Shown: positions 34,480 to 43,809 of the stretch, in pieces
How the letters are laid out: each line of letters begins with the position of its first letter
Position numbering within the stretch: the stretch's first letter is position 1
From: Paenibacillus methanolicus
GTDB lineage: Bacteria > Bacillota > Bacilli > Paenibacillales > Paenibacillaceae
Direction: 5' to 3'
DNA: 64,000 nucleotides
Assembly: GCF_008124765.1 (NCBI RefSeq)
Contig: NZ_VNHS01000002.1
Span: 682,001-746,000 of the forward strand
The notes under the pieces: generated by a model
Told to the model about the DNA's origin: nothing
What the model saw: the letters and a program-made list of their open reading frames with translations, nothing else
Databases searched by the model: none
Program-made: the position numbers and the translations under genes

Positions 34480-35412
34480 TTAGCCCTTGACCGAACCGAT
34501 CGTCAGACCTTGGACGAAATAACGCTGAATGAACGGATACGCGAGCAAAATCGGGCCTGTCGCGACGAGCGTCATCGCCATCTTGAGACTCTCCGTCGGC
34601 AGGCTGACGTTCACGACCGCGCCGGACTGCATCATCGCTTTGCGCATGCCTTCCATGTTGCCGAGCATTTTGTACAAATAGTATTGCAGCGGCATCAAGT
34701 TCTCGTTGGAGATGAACAGGAGCGCGTTGTACCAGTCGTTCCAGTAGCCCAGCGCGATGAACAGGCCGATCGTCGCCAGCGCCGGCTTGGCCAGCGGCAG
34801 GATGAGCTGCATGAAGATACGGAAGTCGCCAGCGCCGTCGATCTTGGCCGATTCCGTGATCGCTTCCGGGATGCTGCTCATGAACGATTTCATGACGATG
34901 ATGTAGAAGACGTTCAGCAGCATCGGCAGAATCAGGACGAGCAGCGTGTCTTTCAGATGCAGGTACTTGATGATCATCAGGTACCATGGCACCAAGCCGC
35001 CGCTGAACAGCGTCGTGAAGAAGAAGAAGAACGAGAATTGGTTGCGCCACTTAAAGTCTTTGCGCTGCAGGACGTAAGCCGTCATCGCCGTGAGGAACAA
35101 GCCCGCCACGGTGCCGATGGCCGTCACCGCGATCGTAACGCCGTAAGCGCGGAGCATCTGCTCCGGATATTTGAACAGGACGCTGTACGCTTCGGTCGAG
35201 AACGTCGTCGGGATAAGCTGGAAGCCATTCTCGATGATCGACTGCTCCTCCGAGAAGGAGGATGAGACGACCAGCAGGAACGGAACGAAGCAGAACACGG
35301 CGAGCACGGTAATAACGATATAGCCAATGATTTGGAGCAGCAGCACGTCGGTACCGCGCCGTTTGCCGGCGGTCTGCGCCTTGCTGCTTGTTTGCGTTGC
35401 GGATGCGCTCAT
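34480..35412 (-). CDS. CUT1 sugar ABC permease (LplC/YtcP-like), probable galacto-oligosaccharide
   Basis: A 310-residue MalG-type permease with a polar 20-residue N terminus and six helices. The EAA loop reads PEAITESAKIDGAGDFRIFM near residue 200 and the end RYFVQGLTIGSVKG is family-typical. It follows the MalF-type permease by 18 bp. The operon has no ATPase; a genome-encoded MsmX-like protein would be needed. Confidence 0.92.
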   Translation of the reverse strand: MSASATQTSSKAQTAGKRRGTDVLLLQIIGYIVITVLAVFCFVPFLLVVSSSFSEEQSIIENGFQLIPTTFSTEAYSVLFKYPEQMLRAYGVTIAVTAIGTVAGLFLTAMTAYVLQRKDFKWRNQFSFFFFFTTLFSGGLVPWYLMIIKYLHLKDTLLVLILPMLLNVFYIIVMKSFMSSIPEAITESAKIDGAGDFRIFMQLILPLAKPALATIGLFIALGYWNDWYNALLFISNENLMPLQYYLYKMLGNMEGMRKAMMQSGAVVNVSLPTESLKMAMTLVATGPILLAYPFIQRYFVQGLTIGSVKG

Positions 35413-35430
35413 GTGTTATTCCTCCTTCTG

Positions 35431-36351
35431 TTAGAACAATGCGCGGTCTTTGTCGTAGCGGCGCACCGCGTAGTTGGCGAGCATGATCGTCGCGAAGCCG
35501 AGAATCGATTGATAGAAGCCGACCGCCGCCGACAGTCCGATTTCGTTGGACGTGGTCAAGGAACGGAAGACGAAGGTGTCGATGACGTCCGTGTTCGAGA
35601 ACAGCAGGCCGTTGTTGCCGACCATGTTGTAGAACATGCCGAAGTCGCCGCGGAAGATGTTGCCGATCGCCAGCAGCACCAGAATGATAATCGTCGGGTA
35701 CAGGTTCGGGATCGTTACTTTGAAGATGCGTTGGAAAATATTCGCCCCGTCGATCTCCGCGGCTTCGTACATTTCCGTATCGATGCTCGTGATCGCCGCC
35801 AAGTACATCACCGTGCCGTATCCGAGCGTCTTCCATGCCGATACGATGACGAGAATGACCGGCCAGTACGATGGCGTGTTATAAATGTCTATCGGCTCCA
35901 TGCCGAACGTCGTCAGAATCGAGTTGATCGTGCCCACGTCATAGTTGAACAGGTTGTACGCGATCGCGCCGACGACGACCCAGGAGATGAAGTATGGCAG
36001 GAACATGACCGACTGCGCGATTTTGCGGAACCACTTGCCCGCCACCTCGAACAGCAGGATCGCGACCGTGATCTGCAGTACGTTGTTCACGATAATGAAG
36101 GCGATATTATAAAGCGCGGTGTTCCGCGTGACGAGCCAGGCATTGCCGGACTCGAAGAAGAATCGGAAGTTGTCCAATCCGTTCCAGGGGCTGCCGAAGA
36201 CGCCGCCCGTATGGTTGTACTGCTTGAACGCCAGCACGATGCCCGCCATCGGCACGTAGGCGAATACGAGGAAGAACAGTACGGCCGGCGCGAGCATCAG
36301 CAGCAGCGCCCGGTTCTTTCTGATTTCCCCCAATAGTCCATTCCGGTTCAT
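35431..36351 (-). CDS. CUT1 sugar ABC permease (LplB/YteP-like), probable galacto-oligosaccharide
   Basis: A 306-residue MalF-type permease. It shows FLVFAYVPMAGIVLAFKQYN at the first helix, the EAA loop EMYEAAEIDGANIFQRIFKV near residue 210, and the YAVRRYDKDRALF end. GAGGAG lies eight bases before the ATG. First gene of the operon, with a TATAAT-type promoter and a cre-like sequence 45-65 bp upstream. Confidence 0.92.
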   Translation of the reverse strand: MNRNGLLGEIRKNRALLLMLAPAVLFFLVFAYVPMAGIVLAFKQYNHTGGVFGSPWNGLDNFRFFFESGNAWLVTRNTALYNIAFIIVNNVLQITVAILLFEVAGKWFRKIAQSVMFLPYFISWVVVGAIAYNLFNYDVGTINSILTTFGMEPIDIYNTPSYWPVILVIVSAWKTLGYGTVMYLAAITSIDTEMYEAAEIDGANIFQRIFKVTIPNLYPTIIILVLLAIGNIFRGDFGMFYNMVGNNGLLFSNTDVIDTFVFRSLTTSNEIGLSAAVGFYQSILGFATIMLANYAVRRYDKDRALF

Positions 36352-36395
36352 CCGTTAGTCTCCTCTCGTGCGTTGCTCTCTGTGTGTATAAACCA

Positions 36396-36424
36396 ATTAT
36401 AGCGAGGGAGCGCTTTCGGCAAGA
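36396..36424 (-). promoter_or_regulatory. Promoter and overlapping cre-like site of the CUT1 operon
   Basis: TATAAT (minus strand, 36396-36401) has weak -35 candidates at 36417-36424. The spacer contains CCGAAAGCGCTCCC, which keeps the AAnCGnT core of CcpA sites but misses the outer TG. CcpA binding here would block RNA polymerase. Confidence 0.45.
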
Positions 36425-36499
36425 TTGAGGGGGGCAACTAAAAGTAGTACAAAAACAATGATTTGGGATAAGGAAGTTTAGTTTAGCGTGGGGAGGGAT

Positions 36500-36538
36500 A
36501 AAAAAACGGCGCCGCGGGTTGGAATACCCGCGATGCCG
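36500..36538 (-). terminator. Terminator of the 76-residue gene
   Basis: A long stem (CGGC...GCCG outside, CGCGGGT/ACCCGCG inside, short GGAA-containing loop) with seven U on the minus strand. Confidence 0.78.
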
Positions 36539-36582
36539 CATGGATGATCGATTCGACGATCCCGCCGGAAGCTTGTCCTAGC

Positions 36583-36813
36583 TCATCGTTTCCGGTTTTT
36601 GAAAGGCGGTGAATCAATAGACAGCTCCTCGTAAATATGGTCAAAGGTTCGCAGTTGAATGGATACGCATTGCCGACCGTTTACCGAATAAGACAACGTG
36701 GCGGAGGTTTCCCGGATATCATTTATATGTAAGTTTCCGCCCGGCATGGGCTCAACCTGAAAATCCTCATAGAATGTAGGCAGCTGCAAATATCTCAAGT
36801 AGTTATGTAACAT
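36583..36813 (-). CDS. Hypothetical 76-residue protein
   Basis: A small soluble protein, mixed beta strands (GGNLHINDIRETSATLSYSV and NGRQCVSIQLRTFDHIYEEL). AAAGGAG lies eight bases before the ATG. It is boxed between its own terminator and that of the YheC-like gene, whose U-run lies just ahead of this ribosome-binding site, so readthrough or a hidden promoter is required. Family not recognised. Confidence 0.65.
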   Translation of the reverse strand: MLHNYLRYLQLPTFYEDFQVEPMPGGNLHINDIRETSATLSYSVNGRQCVSIQLRTFDHIYEELSIDSPPFKNRKR

Positions 36814-36828
36814 ACGATAGGCTCCTTT

Positions 36829-36865
36829 AAAAAAAGAGTAGGCCTCGGACGCTCGAAGCCTACTC
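36829..36865 (-). terminator. Terminator of the YheC/YheD-like gene
   Basis: GAGTAGGC and GCCTACTC form an 8-bp stem with a 14-nt loop and seven U on the minus strand, about 35 bp after the stop codon. Confidence 0.78.
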
Positions 36866-36899
36866 AGTTTAAACGATTCCGGCTCGTACCGCCACTTGT

Positions 36900-37643
36900 C
36901 TACCGCGCCCGATACGCCTTCTCATACCGCATCACTTTCTGAAAAATCCGCTTATCCGGCAGCTTCCGGAACAAATACGGATCCGGCATCGTGTTCACCT
37001 CGAGGATCCACGGCTTCAGCGTGGCGTCCATGGCGATGTCGAGGCCCACCTTATGCACGCCGGGGAACGCGCTCCGCAGCGTCTGCCCGGTCAAGACGCC
37101 AAGCTCGGCCAGCGCCTTCAGCTTCGCGTCCGCCTGCTTGGCATGCGGCGCAAGCAGCCGCTCCGCGGCGACGAGTTCGCCGCCGTTATGGGCGTTCGTG
37201 ACGATCTTCCGCTTGTCGGCGACGCGGCCGATGATGCCGGTCGTCTCCCACGTTCCGCGCGGAGAGAACTGGGCCATGACGCGGAGATCGAACCGCCGGC
37301 CTTTATATTTCAACAGGTTGATGCCCCGCTGGACCAAATATTTGCGCTGTCGCGTCTCTCTCAAGAGAGCGGCATAGAACGAATCGTAAGTACCGTGTTC
37401 CTTCACCTTCGTACCATGCTGGTACCGGTAAGCGGTGCCTAGACGTTCCACCCGCATGACGCCGTTGCCCCACATGCCCTTCTCCGGCTTGACGTACACC
37501 ATGCCATAGCGGTCCAGCATGCGCTTCAGCGTCGACTTGCGCATCCGCGCCGTCTCCGGAATACAGCGGGCGATGCGCGGCTCCTTGCGGAGCGCGGCGG
37601 TTTTCTTCCATTTGCTCCAAACATACCCGGCCACTCGTTCCAC
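36900..37643 (-). CDS. YheC/YheD-family ATP-grasp protein (spore coat associated)
   Basis: A 247-residue protein with the ATP-grasp core of the YheC/YheD family: VYVKPEKGMWGNGVMRVER near residue 50, the ATP-binding IQRGINLLKY-like segment (LVQRGINLLKYKGRRFDLRV) and the C-terminal metal-binding LDIAMDATLKPWILEVNTMP. In Bacillus these are coat-associated proteins of uncertain substrate. This short version lacks the N-terminal half found in YheC. The start is a GTG; a second GTG three codons in is equally plausible. It interrupts the galactan genes but is on the same strand. Confidence 0.82.
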   Translation of the reverse strand: MERVAGYVWSKWKKTAALRKEPRIARCIPETARMRKSTLKRMLDRYGMVYVKPEKGMWGNGVMRVERLGTAYRYQHGTKVKEHGTYDSFYAALLRETRQRKYLVQRGINLLKYKGRRFDLRVMAQFSPRGTWETTGIIGRVADKRKIVTNAHNGGELVAAERLLAPHAKQADAKLKALAELGVLTGQTLRSAFPGVHKVGLDIAMDATLKPWILEVNTMPDPYLFRKLPDKRIFQKVMRYEKAYRAR

Positions 37644-37790
37644 CTCTTCCCCCGACGTTCGCCTTGCGCGCTATCGGGTCTATATTGAAGCAGGCTGCTT
37701 CAGGCTATCCTATGCGATGCGCCGTGCGCCCGACCGTCCATCTGCCCGGTATAGCCAAAGACCCGCATCCTCCCGGACGCGGGTCTCTCT

Positions 37791-39347
37791 TCATATCTTA
37801 TGCTTCTTCCGGTACTCGCCCGGCGACATCCCGATCGCCTGCTTGAACTGGCGGTTGAAGTAAATGATGTTCTTGTACCCGACCCGCTCGGCGATCTCGT
37901 ACACCTTGAGCAGCGGGTCGCGCAGCAGCTCGCAGACGCGGTTCATGCGGCGCTCGTTCAGGAAATCGCTGAAGTGCCGGCCGGTGTCCTCCTTGAACAC
38001 GTGTCCCAGGTAGTTCGGCGTGAAATCGAAATGCGCCGCGACCTCCTTCAGCGTGACGCGATGCTCGAGATGATCGTCGACGTAGCGGTAGATTTCCTCG
38101 ATCAGTTTCCGCTTCTGGCGCTGCTTCTTGGCGTACAGCATCTCGGACAACTCGAAGAACCGGCGGCGCAGCCAGGACAGCACGTCGCCCATCGTCTCGA
38201 ATTGGAACAGCATAACCGGCTGGTGCGACTCCCACTGGAGCAGCTCGTACAGGTTCTCGCCCTGCCGCTGCAAATCCGCGTGCAGCTTAGAGGTGATGCG
38301 GATGATGAGGTCGTAGATCTCGCTCTTCCGGCTGCCGGAGACGTCGCGGTTGAACAGCTGGAGCAAGCAATCGTCGATGGCGACAAGATCATACTCGAGG
38401 ATCGCCTCCAGCATCCGGTCGACGACTTCGTCGTCGCTCGCTCCCAGCGCAGGTCGCGGCGAGGAGGCCGCGCCGTCGCGAATGAGCCGGCTCTTGCCGA
38501 GCAGCCACTTCGCGCTGACGGCCGCCTGCGCTTGCCGGTACGATTCGTGCAGCCCTGTCAGCGAAGTCGTGTATTGGCCAAGACCGACCGTAATCGTAAG
38601 CGGCGATCCGCTCCGCACGGCGCCGATCAACTCCTCCAGCATCGCCGTCAGCCGCTCCTCCGGCACGGAGGAGACGAGGATGAACCGCGAGGCGCCGCTC
38701 ATGAGCAGCGTCCCGAGCGCCCGCTCCTGGACCAAGCCCGCGATCAGCAGCTCGATCCGGCGCGCCGCGCTGGCCCGCTCCTCTTCCGGCACCCGCCACT
38801 CCAGATCGTCGATCTCCATCGCCGCCACGGTCGCGCCCGCCTGCAGGAACGGATGCAAATAGTCGCGGATATGCGGCTCCACCGCCCCCCCGTCGCCGGA
38901 TTGAAACCAGCGCAGCAGCAGCTCCTGGCTGACGAGCGAGAGCGCCTCGGACATGGAGCGGTCCTGCTCCCGCTGCCGGCTGAGCTTCGCGCTCAAATTC
39001 TCGAGCATCTCGTGCAGCTCGTTGTCGTCCACCGGCTTCAGCAGATAGCCCGCCGCGTTCACCTGCATCGCTTCCTTCGCATAGCCGAAATCCTCATGCC
39101 CGCTAATGAAGACGATCTGCACGAGCGGGTGCAGCTCCCTCACCTTCCGTGCGAATTCCAGCCCCGTCATGATCGGCATCCGGATGTCCGATAGAATGAC
39201 GTCCACATGCTGCTCCTCCATCAGTTTGAGCGCCGCGAACCCGCTGTTCGCCGTCCCGACGACCTGCACGTTCAAGTGGCTGCCCGCCACCCTCCGCCGC
39301 AGCCATTCCAGATCGATAGCCTCATCGTCCACCAACAAAATATTCAT
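37791..39347 (-). CDS. YesN-type response regulator (REC + AraC HTH)
   Basis: A 518-residue regulator. The receiver domain begins ILLVDDEAIDLEWL and has the phosphoacceptor Asp in VILSDIRMP near residue 54 and the Lys in YLLKPVDDNE near 106. A long middle domain links to AraC helix-turn-helix motifs (VTLKEVAAHFDFTPNYLGHV and VYEIAERVGYKNIIYFNRQF) at about 415-515. The ATG used is the internal one after GAGGTG. Paired with the kinase upstream, it probably activates the nearby transporter and galactanase genes. Confidence 0.92.
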   Translation of the reverse strand: MNILLVDDEAIDLEWLRRRVAGSHLNVQVVGTANSGFAALKLMEEQHVDVILSDIRMPIMTGLEFARKVRELHPLVQIVFISGHEDFGYAKEAMQVNAAGYLLKPVDDNELHEMLENLSAKLSRQREQDRSMSEALSLVSQELLLRWFQSGDGGAVEPHIRDYLHPFLQAGATVAAMEIDDLEWRVPEEERASAARRIELLIAGLVQERALGTLLMSGASRFILVSSVPEERLTAMLEELIGAVRSGSPLTITVGLGQYTTSLTGLHESYRQAQAAVSAKWLLGKSRLIRDGAASSPRPALGASDDEVVDRMLEAILEYDLVAIDDCLLQLFNRDVSGSRKSEIYDLIIRITSKLHADLQRQGENLYELLQWESHQPVMLFQFETMGDVLSWLRRRFFELSEMLYAKKQRQKRKLIEEIYRYVDDHLEHRVTLKEVAAHFDFTPNYLGHVFKEDTGRHFSDFLNERRMNRVCELLRDPLLKVYEIAERVGYKNIIYFNRQFKQAIGMSPGEYRKKHKI

Positions 39348-39449
39348 TCTGTATGCACCTCGCTTGCTGTAATCCACCATTCGCGCGCCGCCGCGAAGAC
39401 GTCGCGTTTACGCTCCCGCTTATCCGTCATATCCGTCATATCCGGCCGA

Positions 39450-41171
39450 TCATCCGGCAGCTTCCTCTGCGCCAGCTTCCTCGCGATGCTCGAACGGGAG
39501 CAGCAGCTGCACCGTCGTGCCGCCGCCGTAAACGCTTTTGATCGTGACGCCGTATTCGTCCCCGTAGCGCAGCTTAATCCGCTCGTTGACGTTCTTCAGT
39601 CCGTAGCTGTCCGACTGGCTAGGACCGACGAGCAGCCCGCGCACCGTCTCCGGCTTCATGCCGACGCCGTTGTCGATGACCTTCAGCTCGATCGACTCGC
39701 CGACCTTTCTTCCGGTAATCCGGATCGCGATCCGCTCTCCGAACCACGCATGCTTGAAAATATTCTCGACGAACGGCTGCAGAATGAGCTTCGTCACCTG
39801 CACGTCCTCGATGCCGGGCTCGATATCGATATAGACGGCGAACGCGTCGGCGTATTTCACCCGCTGGATATCCAGGTACGTCTCCACCTGCTCGACCTCC
39901 TTGCCCAGCGGAATGAACACCTTGCCGGAATTGAGCGTCAGCCGGTAAAATTTCGCCACGCCTTTCACCATCTCCGTCACCTTGCGCGTCTCCCCGAGGT
40001 TCGCCAGCGAGCTGATCGTCGAGAGCGTATTGTAGAGGAAATGCGGATTGATCTGCGCCTGCAGCGCCTCGAGCTCCGCCTGCTTCTTGTGCAGCCCTTG
40101 CACGTACACGCGGTTGATCAGCTCCTGGATGTTCGCGGCCATGACGTTGAACGCGTCGGCGATCTGCACGAATTCGTCGCTGCCGCTGAAGCGAATCCGC
40201 TTCTGGAAGCTGCCCTCCTGGAAGGAACGGAGCATTTTGACGATGCGATTCATCTTGCGTCCGGACAGCCTTGCCACGATGACCCCGATGAACGCCATGA
40301 CCGCGAAGCTGGCCGCGCACACGAGCATGATCGAATTACGAAGCTTGCCCGCGTCCTTCTTCAAATACGAATACGGCACGAGCGTCTCGATCGAATAACC
40401 GGTTCTGGGAATCGGCTCGATCAGCGTCAGCGAACGTTCCCCCGGGTTCGAGCCCGATTCGCCCCGCTGAAACACGGTCCGTCCGGTCGTCGTCTCCTGC
40501 AAGCGAAGCACGATGCCGTCATCGAGCGGGAACGCGTTGAAATCCCCGAGCAGATCATCCAGCCGCGTCGTAATGCGCACATAGCCGATGACCGTCAAGT
40601 AATCGCTGTACGACACCAGCTTGCGCAGATGCGAAATGTTCTCCAGCCGCTCGTCCGAATCCAGCTGCACCCACGTATTGTCCTTGCCCAATTCGCGGAA
40701 TTCGCGGTAGCCCTCGCTTTCGGCCAGCCGCTGCGCCGGCAGGATATAATAATCGCTCTTCTGAATCGGCGCCGCGACCGGATCGCCCTCGACCGCGTTC
40801 AGATCGTCGTTCATCGTGAACAGCATGAGCCGCAGGCTGTTCCCGTACAGCTTGAGCGGCGCCTGCAGCTGCGGCACGATCTCGTCGAGCATCGTCCAAT
40901 ACATCTCGAGCGGTTCGCCGCGCGTCTGGACCGCCCGCTGGAACGGGACGCTGCTGAACAGCGTGTCCGAGATGCGCTGCATCTCGTCCATTTTGTACGT
41001 CATATTGTTGCGCGACTGCTCCATCGCGGTGCGGATGTTCGTCTCCGCCATCTCGGTTCGCGATTGGATGAGCATCGTGTAGGAGATATACCCGATCGAG
41101 ATATCCGTCAACAGGACGAGAATCAGATAAGGCAGCATCATTTTGTACGTAAAAGGCATGTATCGCTTCAT
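39450..41171 (-). CDS. YesM-type sensor histidine kinase
   Basis: A 573-residue kinase: first helix about 12-34, extracellular cache-like sensor to about 275, second helix (SIMLVCAASFAVMAFIGVIV), HAMP to about 350, then the His_kinase motif LQAQINPHFLYNTLS with phospho-His near 376 and HATPase_c with DNGVGM and SYGLKNVNERIKLRYG near 520. YesM-type kinases sense oligosaccharides, often through a solute-binding protein. The paired regulator gene begins about 100 bp downstream. Divergent from the secreted galactanase gene. Confidence 0.92.
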   Translation of the reverse strand: MKRYMPFTYKMMLPYLILVLLTDISIGYISYTMLIQSRTEMAETNIRTAMEQSRNNMTYKMDEMQRISDTLFSSVPFQRAVQTRGEPLEMYWTMLDEIVPQLQAPLKLYGNSLRLMLFTMNDDLNAVEGDPVAAPIQKSDYYILPAQRLAESEGYREFRELGKDNTWVQLDSDERLENISHLRKLVSYSDYLTVIGYVRITTRLDDLLGDFNAFPLDDGIVLRLQETTTGRTVFQRGESGSNPGERSLTLIEPIPRTGYSIETLVPYSYLKKDAGKLRNSIMLVCAASFAVMAFIGVIVARLSGRKMNRIVKMLRSFQEGSFQKRIRFSGSDEFVQIADAFNVMAANIQELINRVYVQGLHKKQAELEALQAQINPHFLYNTLSTISSLANLGETRKVTEMVKGVAKFYRLTLNSGKVFIPLGKEVEQVETYLDIQRVKYADAFAVYIDIEPGIEDVQVTKLILQPFVENIFKHAWFGERIAIRITGRKVGESIELKVIDNGVGMKPETVRGLLVGPSQSDSYGLKNVNERIKLRYGDEYGVTIKSVYGGGTTVQLLLPFEHREEAGAEEAAG

Positions 41172-41304
41172 CTTCGGTGTCGCTCCCCGGCCGTTCGTAT
41201 CCCCGCGGTCTTCCCGTGCTTATTATGCCCATCGGCGCCGCGAACGATGGAAATTGTTGCATTAGTATAACAAAACGTTGATGCCCTCATCTATAGCGGC
41301 GTTA

Positions 41305-41318
41305 TCAAAGCGCTTACA
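41305..41318. promoter_or_regulatory. cre-like site between kinase and galactanase genes
   Basis: TGTAAGCGCTTTGA (minus strand) fits TGWAANCGNTNWCA except one position. It lies 70 bp before the secreted galactanase gene and 134 bp before the kinase gene, so CcpA could act on either. Confidence 0.6.
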
Positions 41319-41388
41319 ATTTGAATTGTCGGAAGGTCGCGACCTTAATAACCGATAACCACCCCACCGTTCAAAAGGAGGAATCATC

Positions 41389-42447
41389 ATGTCTCAACAT
41401 TCCAAAAGGTTATGGAAGCCGTTCTTGCTGCTGCTCGCCGCTCTGCTGCTCACCACGTCGTTCCCGTACACCGCCGGCCATCAAGCCGCCGCCGCGCCCA
41501 CGTTCGCCAAAGGCGCCGATATTAGCTGGGTCGCCGGGATGGAAGCGCAAGGGTACAAATGGAAGGACAAGAACGGCACGACGCGAGATATTCTGCAAAT
41601 TCTGAAGAACGATTACCAAATGAACTCGGTGCGCCTGCGAGTCTGGGTCAATCCGAATATGAGCGACTACTTCAACGGTTACATGAACGCCGACACGGCG
41701 GCGAAGCTCGCCAAGCGCGCCAAGGCGCTCGGCATGAGCGTCATGCTGACGCTGCACTACAGCGACTCGTGGGCCGATCCGGGCCAGCAGACGAAGCCGT
41801 ACGCGTGGCAAGCTTACAACTTCACGCAGTTGATGGACGCGGTCTGGTCGCACACCGTCTACGTCATGAACACGATGAAGACCGCGGGCGTCACGCCGGA
41901 CTGGGTGCAGGTCGGCAACGAGACGAACGACGGCATGCTGTGGAGCGACGGCCGTGCTTCGGTGAACATGAAGAACTACGCTTGGCTTGTCAACACGGGC
42001 AACAACGCGGTCAAGAGCATCTTCCCATCCACCAAAACGATCGTCCACCTGGCCAACGGCTACGATAACGCGCTGTTCGTCTGGAATATCGGCGGCCTGA
42101 TCGCGAACGGCGCGACCTTCGACATCATCGGCATGTCCCTCTACCCGAGCGCGACGGATTGGAGCGCCAAGGTGACGCAGACGATCAGCAATGCGAATAA
42201 TATGATCAGCCGATACGGCAAAAGCGTCATGATTTCCGAAATCGGCCTCGAATACAATCAGCCGGCCGCCGCAAAAAGCTTCATCGCCGACATCAAGACG
42301 AAAGTGCGCAACATCTCCGGCGGCAAAGGACTCGGCGTGTTCTATTGGGAACCGCAAGCGACGCCGGGCTACAACGGCGGCTACAACAAAGGCGCTTGGC
42401 AGGCCGATGGCAAGCCGACGATCGCGCTCGACGGATTCCTGAACTAA
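41389..42447 (+). CDS. ganB: Secreted GH53 endo-beta-1,4-galactanase
   Basis: A 352-residue enzyme: signal peptide ending near AAAAP, then one GH53 domain (FAKGADISWVAGMEAQGYKW...). The acid/base Glu is in VQVGNETNDGM near residue 185, the nucleophile Glu in VMISEIGLE near 284. WEPQATPGYNGGYNKGAW near the end matches the substrate groove of known galactanases. It releases galacto-oligosaccharides from type I galactan outside the cell. An AAAGGAGG site precedes the ATG. The gene symbol is by similarity to Bacillus ganB. Confidence 0.93.
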   Translation: MSQHSKRLWKPFLLLLAALLLTTSFPYTAGHQAAAAPTFAKGADISWVAGMEAQGYKWKDKNGTTRDILQILKNDYQMNSVRLRVWVNPNMSDYFNGYMNADTAAKLAKRAKALGMSVMLTLHYSDSWADPGQQTKPYAWQAYNFTQLMDAVWSHTVYVMNTMKTAGVTPDWVQVGNETNDGMLWSDGRASVNMKNYAWLVNTGNNAVKSIFPSTKTIVHLANGYDNALFVWNIGGLIANGATFDIIGMSLYPSATDWSAKVTQTISNANNMISRYGKSVMISEIGLEYNQPAAAKSFIADIKTKVRNISGGKGLGVFYWEPQATPGYNGGYNKGAWQADGKPTIALDGFLN

Positions 42448-42573
42448 TCTCTTCATTGTAAAACGTCCCTCGCGGCGCGCGTCATCGAGGTTAGCAACGA
42501 AAACCGATACTTTTTCAACGATTCGGCGAAAAAGCGGGCCGTAGCCGGGCGGATAATCTATAGAACAAACGCA

Positions 42574-42614
42574 AATAAGGCAGACCACGTGATTTCCTCG
42601 TGGTCTGCCTTATT
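42574..42614. terminator. Strong bidirectional terminator
   Basis: AATAAGGCAGACCACG is perfectly repeated in inverse 9 nt later, a 16-bp stem. It stands between the convergent galactanase and hydrolase genes and can end both. Confidence 0.8.
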
Positions 42615-42654
42615 CGTTTCGCTCAGCGGAATCGATTATGGCGGCGTCCAACTT

Positions 42655-43623
42655 CTACTCCTCCATCATGACGCCCGCCACGCCCGCGCTGATGAGTCCC
42701 GCGACCGCCTCGATGACGGCCCGCGGCTGATGGATATGGATCGCATGCCAGCTGTCTGGGACGACGATCTGCTTCGTCCGCTCCGTCAACCGCAGGAGCG
42801 CCCGCTGGCTCGCCAGCCATTCGGCAGTCTGCCGTCCGGCCGTCAGCACGATGACCGGCAAATGCGGCGGCAGTCGCGGCGCTCGTTCGAGTTGCGCTGC
42901 GCTATCCGCGGTCCCGATCAGCTCCGCGTAGGCCGTCTTGTACGCGCTGCTTCGGTAGCCGAGCGAGCGGACGGCCCGTCCGGCATCGCCGGGTAACCGC
43001 TTCGTGCCGATCCACTGCTTCATGTACCTCGGGATGCCGAGCGGCGCGAGCAGATACCCGAGCCGCAGCCGGCTTCGGTGCTTGGCGCGTTCCGCCCTAC
43101 GCGCGTCGCTATCGGCATGCAGCGCAAACCTGCCCGCGTGCGCGGCGTCGACGAGCACGAGTCCCATCACGTCTTGCGGATAAGCGGCCGCGAACAGCTG
43201 CATGATCATCCCGCCGTAGGAATGCCCGACCAAGAGGTAAGGCGGCGCCAGATGAAGTCCGCGCAGCAGCTCCCTCAGCTCCTCTACGCTCCCAGCGCAC
43301 GTAGGCACGCCGGATGCCGAGGAACTCCAACCGAAGCCCGCGCGGTCGTAAGCAAGCACGGTCGCGTACTTGGACAGCGCCGGCTGCACGAGCGTCCAGT
43401 CGAGCGAGCAGCCGCCCATGCCGGACTCCAAAATAACGGTCGGGCCGCCCGATCCGGTTACGATGGCGTGGAGCTGCCCGTCGCCGCACGGCACCAGCTC
43501 GCCCACCGGCCCGTACCGGGTTGCGTCATAGCGGGATAACGCCGCTTGCACCGCGCTGAGCGGCAGTCCCGCGATCGCGAGCGCTCCGCGAAGCGCGCGA
43601 TCTTTGGCTTCGATTCCGTTCAT
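42655..43623 (-). CDS. Alpha/beta hydrolase
   Basis: A 322-residue alpha/beta hydrolase fold protein. The oxyanion and nucleophile regions are clear: ILESGMGGCSLDW near 65, nucleophile Ser in GHSYGG near 134, and catalytic His in DSWHAIHIHQP near 300. An acidic residue before it should complete the triad. No signal peptide, though the first 25 residues are fairly hydrophobic. The ATG used is after GAGGTGAG. Esterase, lipase or haloperoxidase-like activity cannot be told apart. Confidence 0.88.
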   Translation of the reverse strand: MNGIEAKDRALRGALAIAGLPLSAVQAALSRYDATRYGPVGELVPCGDGQLHAIVTGSGGPTVILESGMGGCSLDWTLVQPALSKYATVLAYDRAGFGWSSSASGVPTCAGSVEELRELLRGLHLAPPYLLVGHSYGGMIMQLFAAAYPQDVMGLVLVDAAHAGRFALHADSDARRAERAKHRSRLRLGYLLAPLGIPRYMKQWIGTKRLPGDAGRAVRSLGYRSSAYKTAYAELIGTADSAAQLERAPRLPPHLPVIVLTAGRQTAEWLASQRALLRLTERTKQIVVPDSWHAIHIHQPRAVIEAVAGLISAGVAGVMMEE

Positions 43624-43734
43624 TTCGCTCACCTCGCGCAAGTCTTCTTCTACGACTCATCATAAAGGCGAAGCTTCCCGCGAAAAAGAGAATTTAAGAG
43701 CAGCGATATTTCCTATTTTGAGAACGCCGCATGC

Positions 43735-43780
43735 ACGCGGAACAACCCGCTGCTCGCATGCGGCGAGCGCGGGTTGCCGC
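43735..43780. other. Long hairpin after the CYTH-like gene
   Basis: AACCCGC...GCGGGTT with an inner CTCGC/GCGAG pairing and an outer CGCGG/CCGCG. No U-run follows on either strand, so it may be a weak terminator or mRNA-stability element for the secreted protein gene. Confidence 0.4.
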
Positions 43781-43809
43781 GTCGATTCGATGAATGACGT
43801 TCTTGTTTC

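Noticed and set aside
39207-41270. 687-codon plus-strand frame opposite the histidine kinase
   Set aside because: Antisense shadow with typical Arg/His/Leu bias; the kinase on the other strand is complete.
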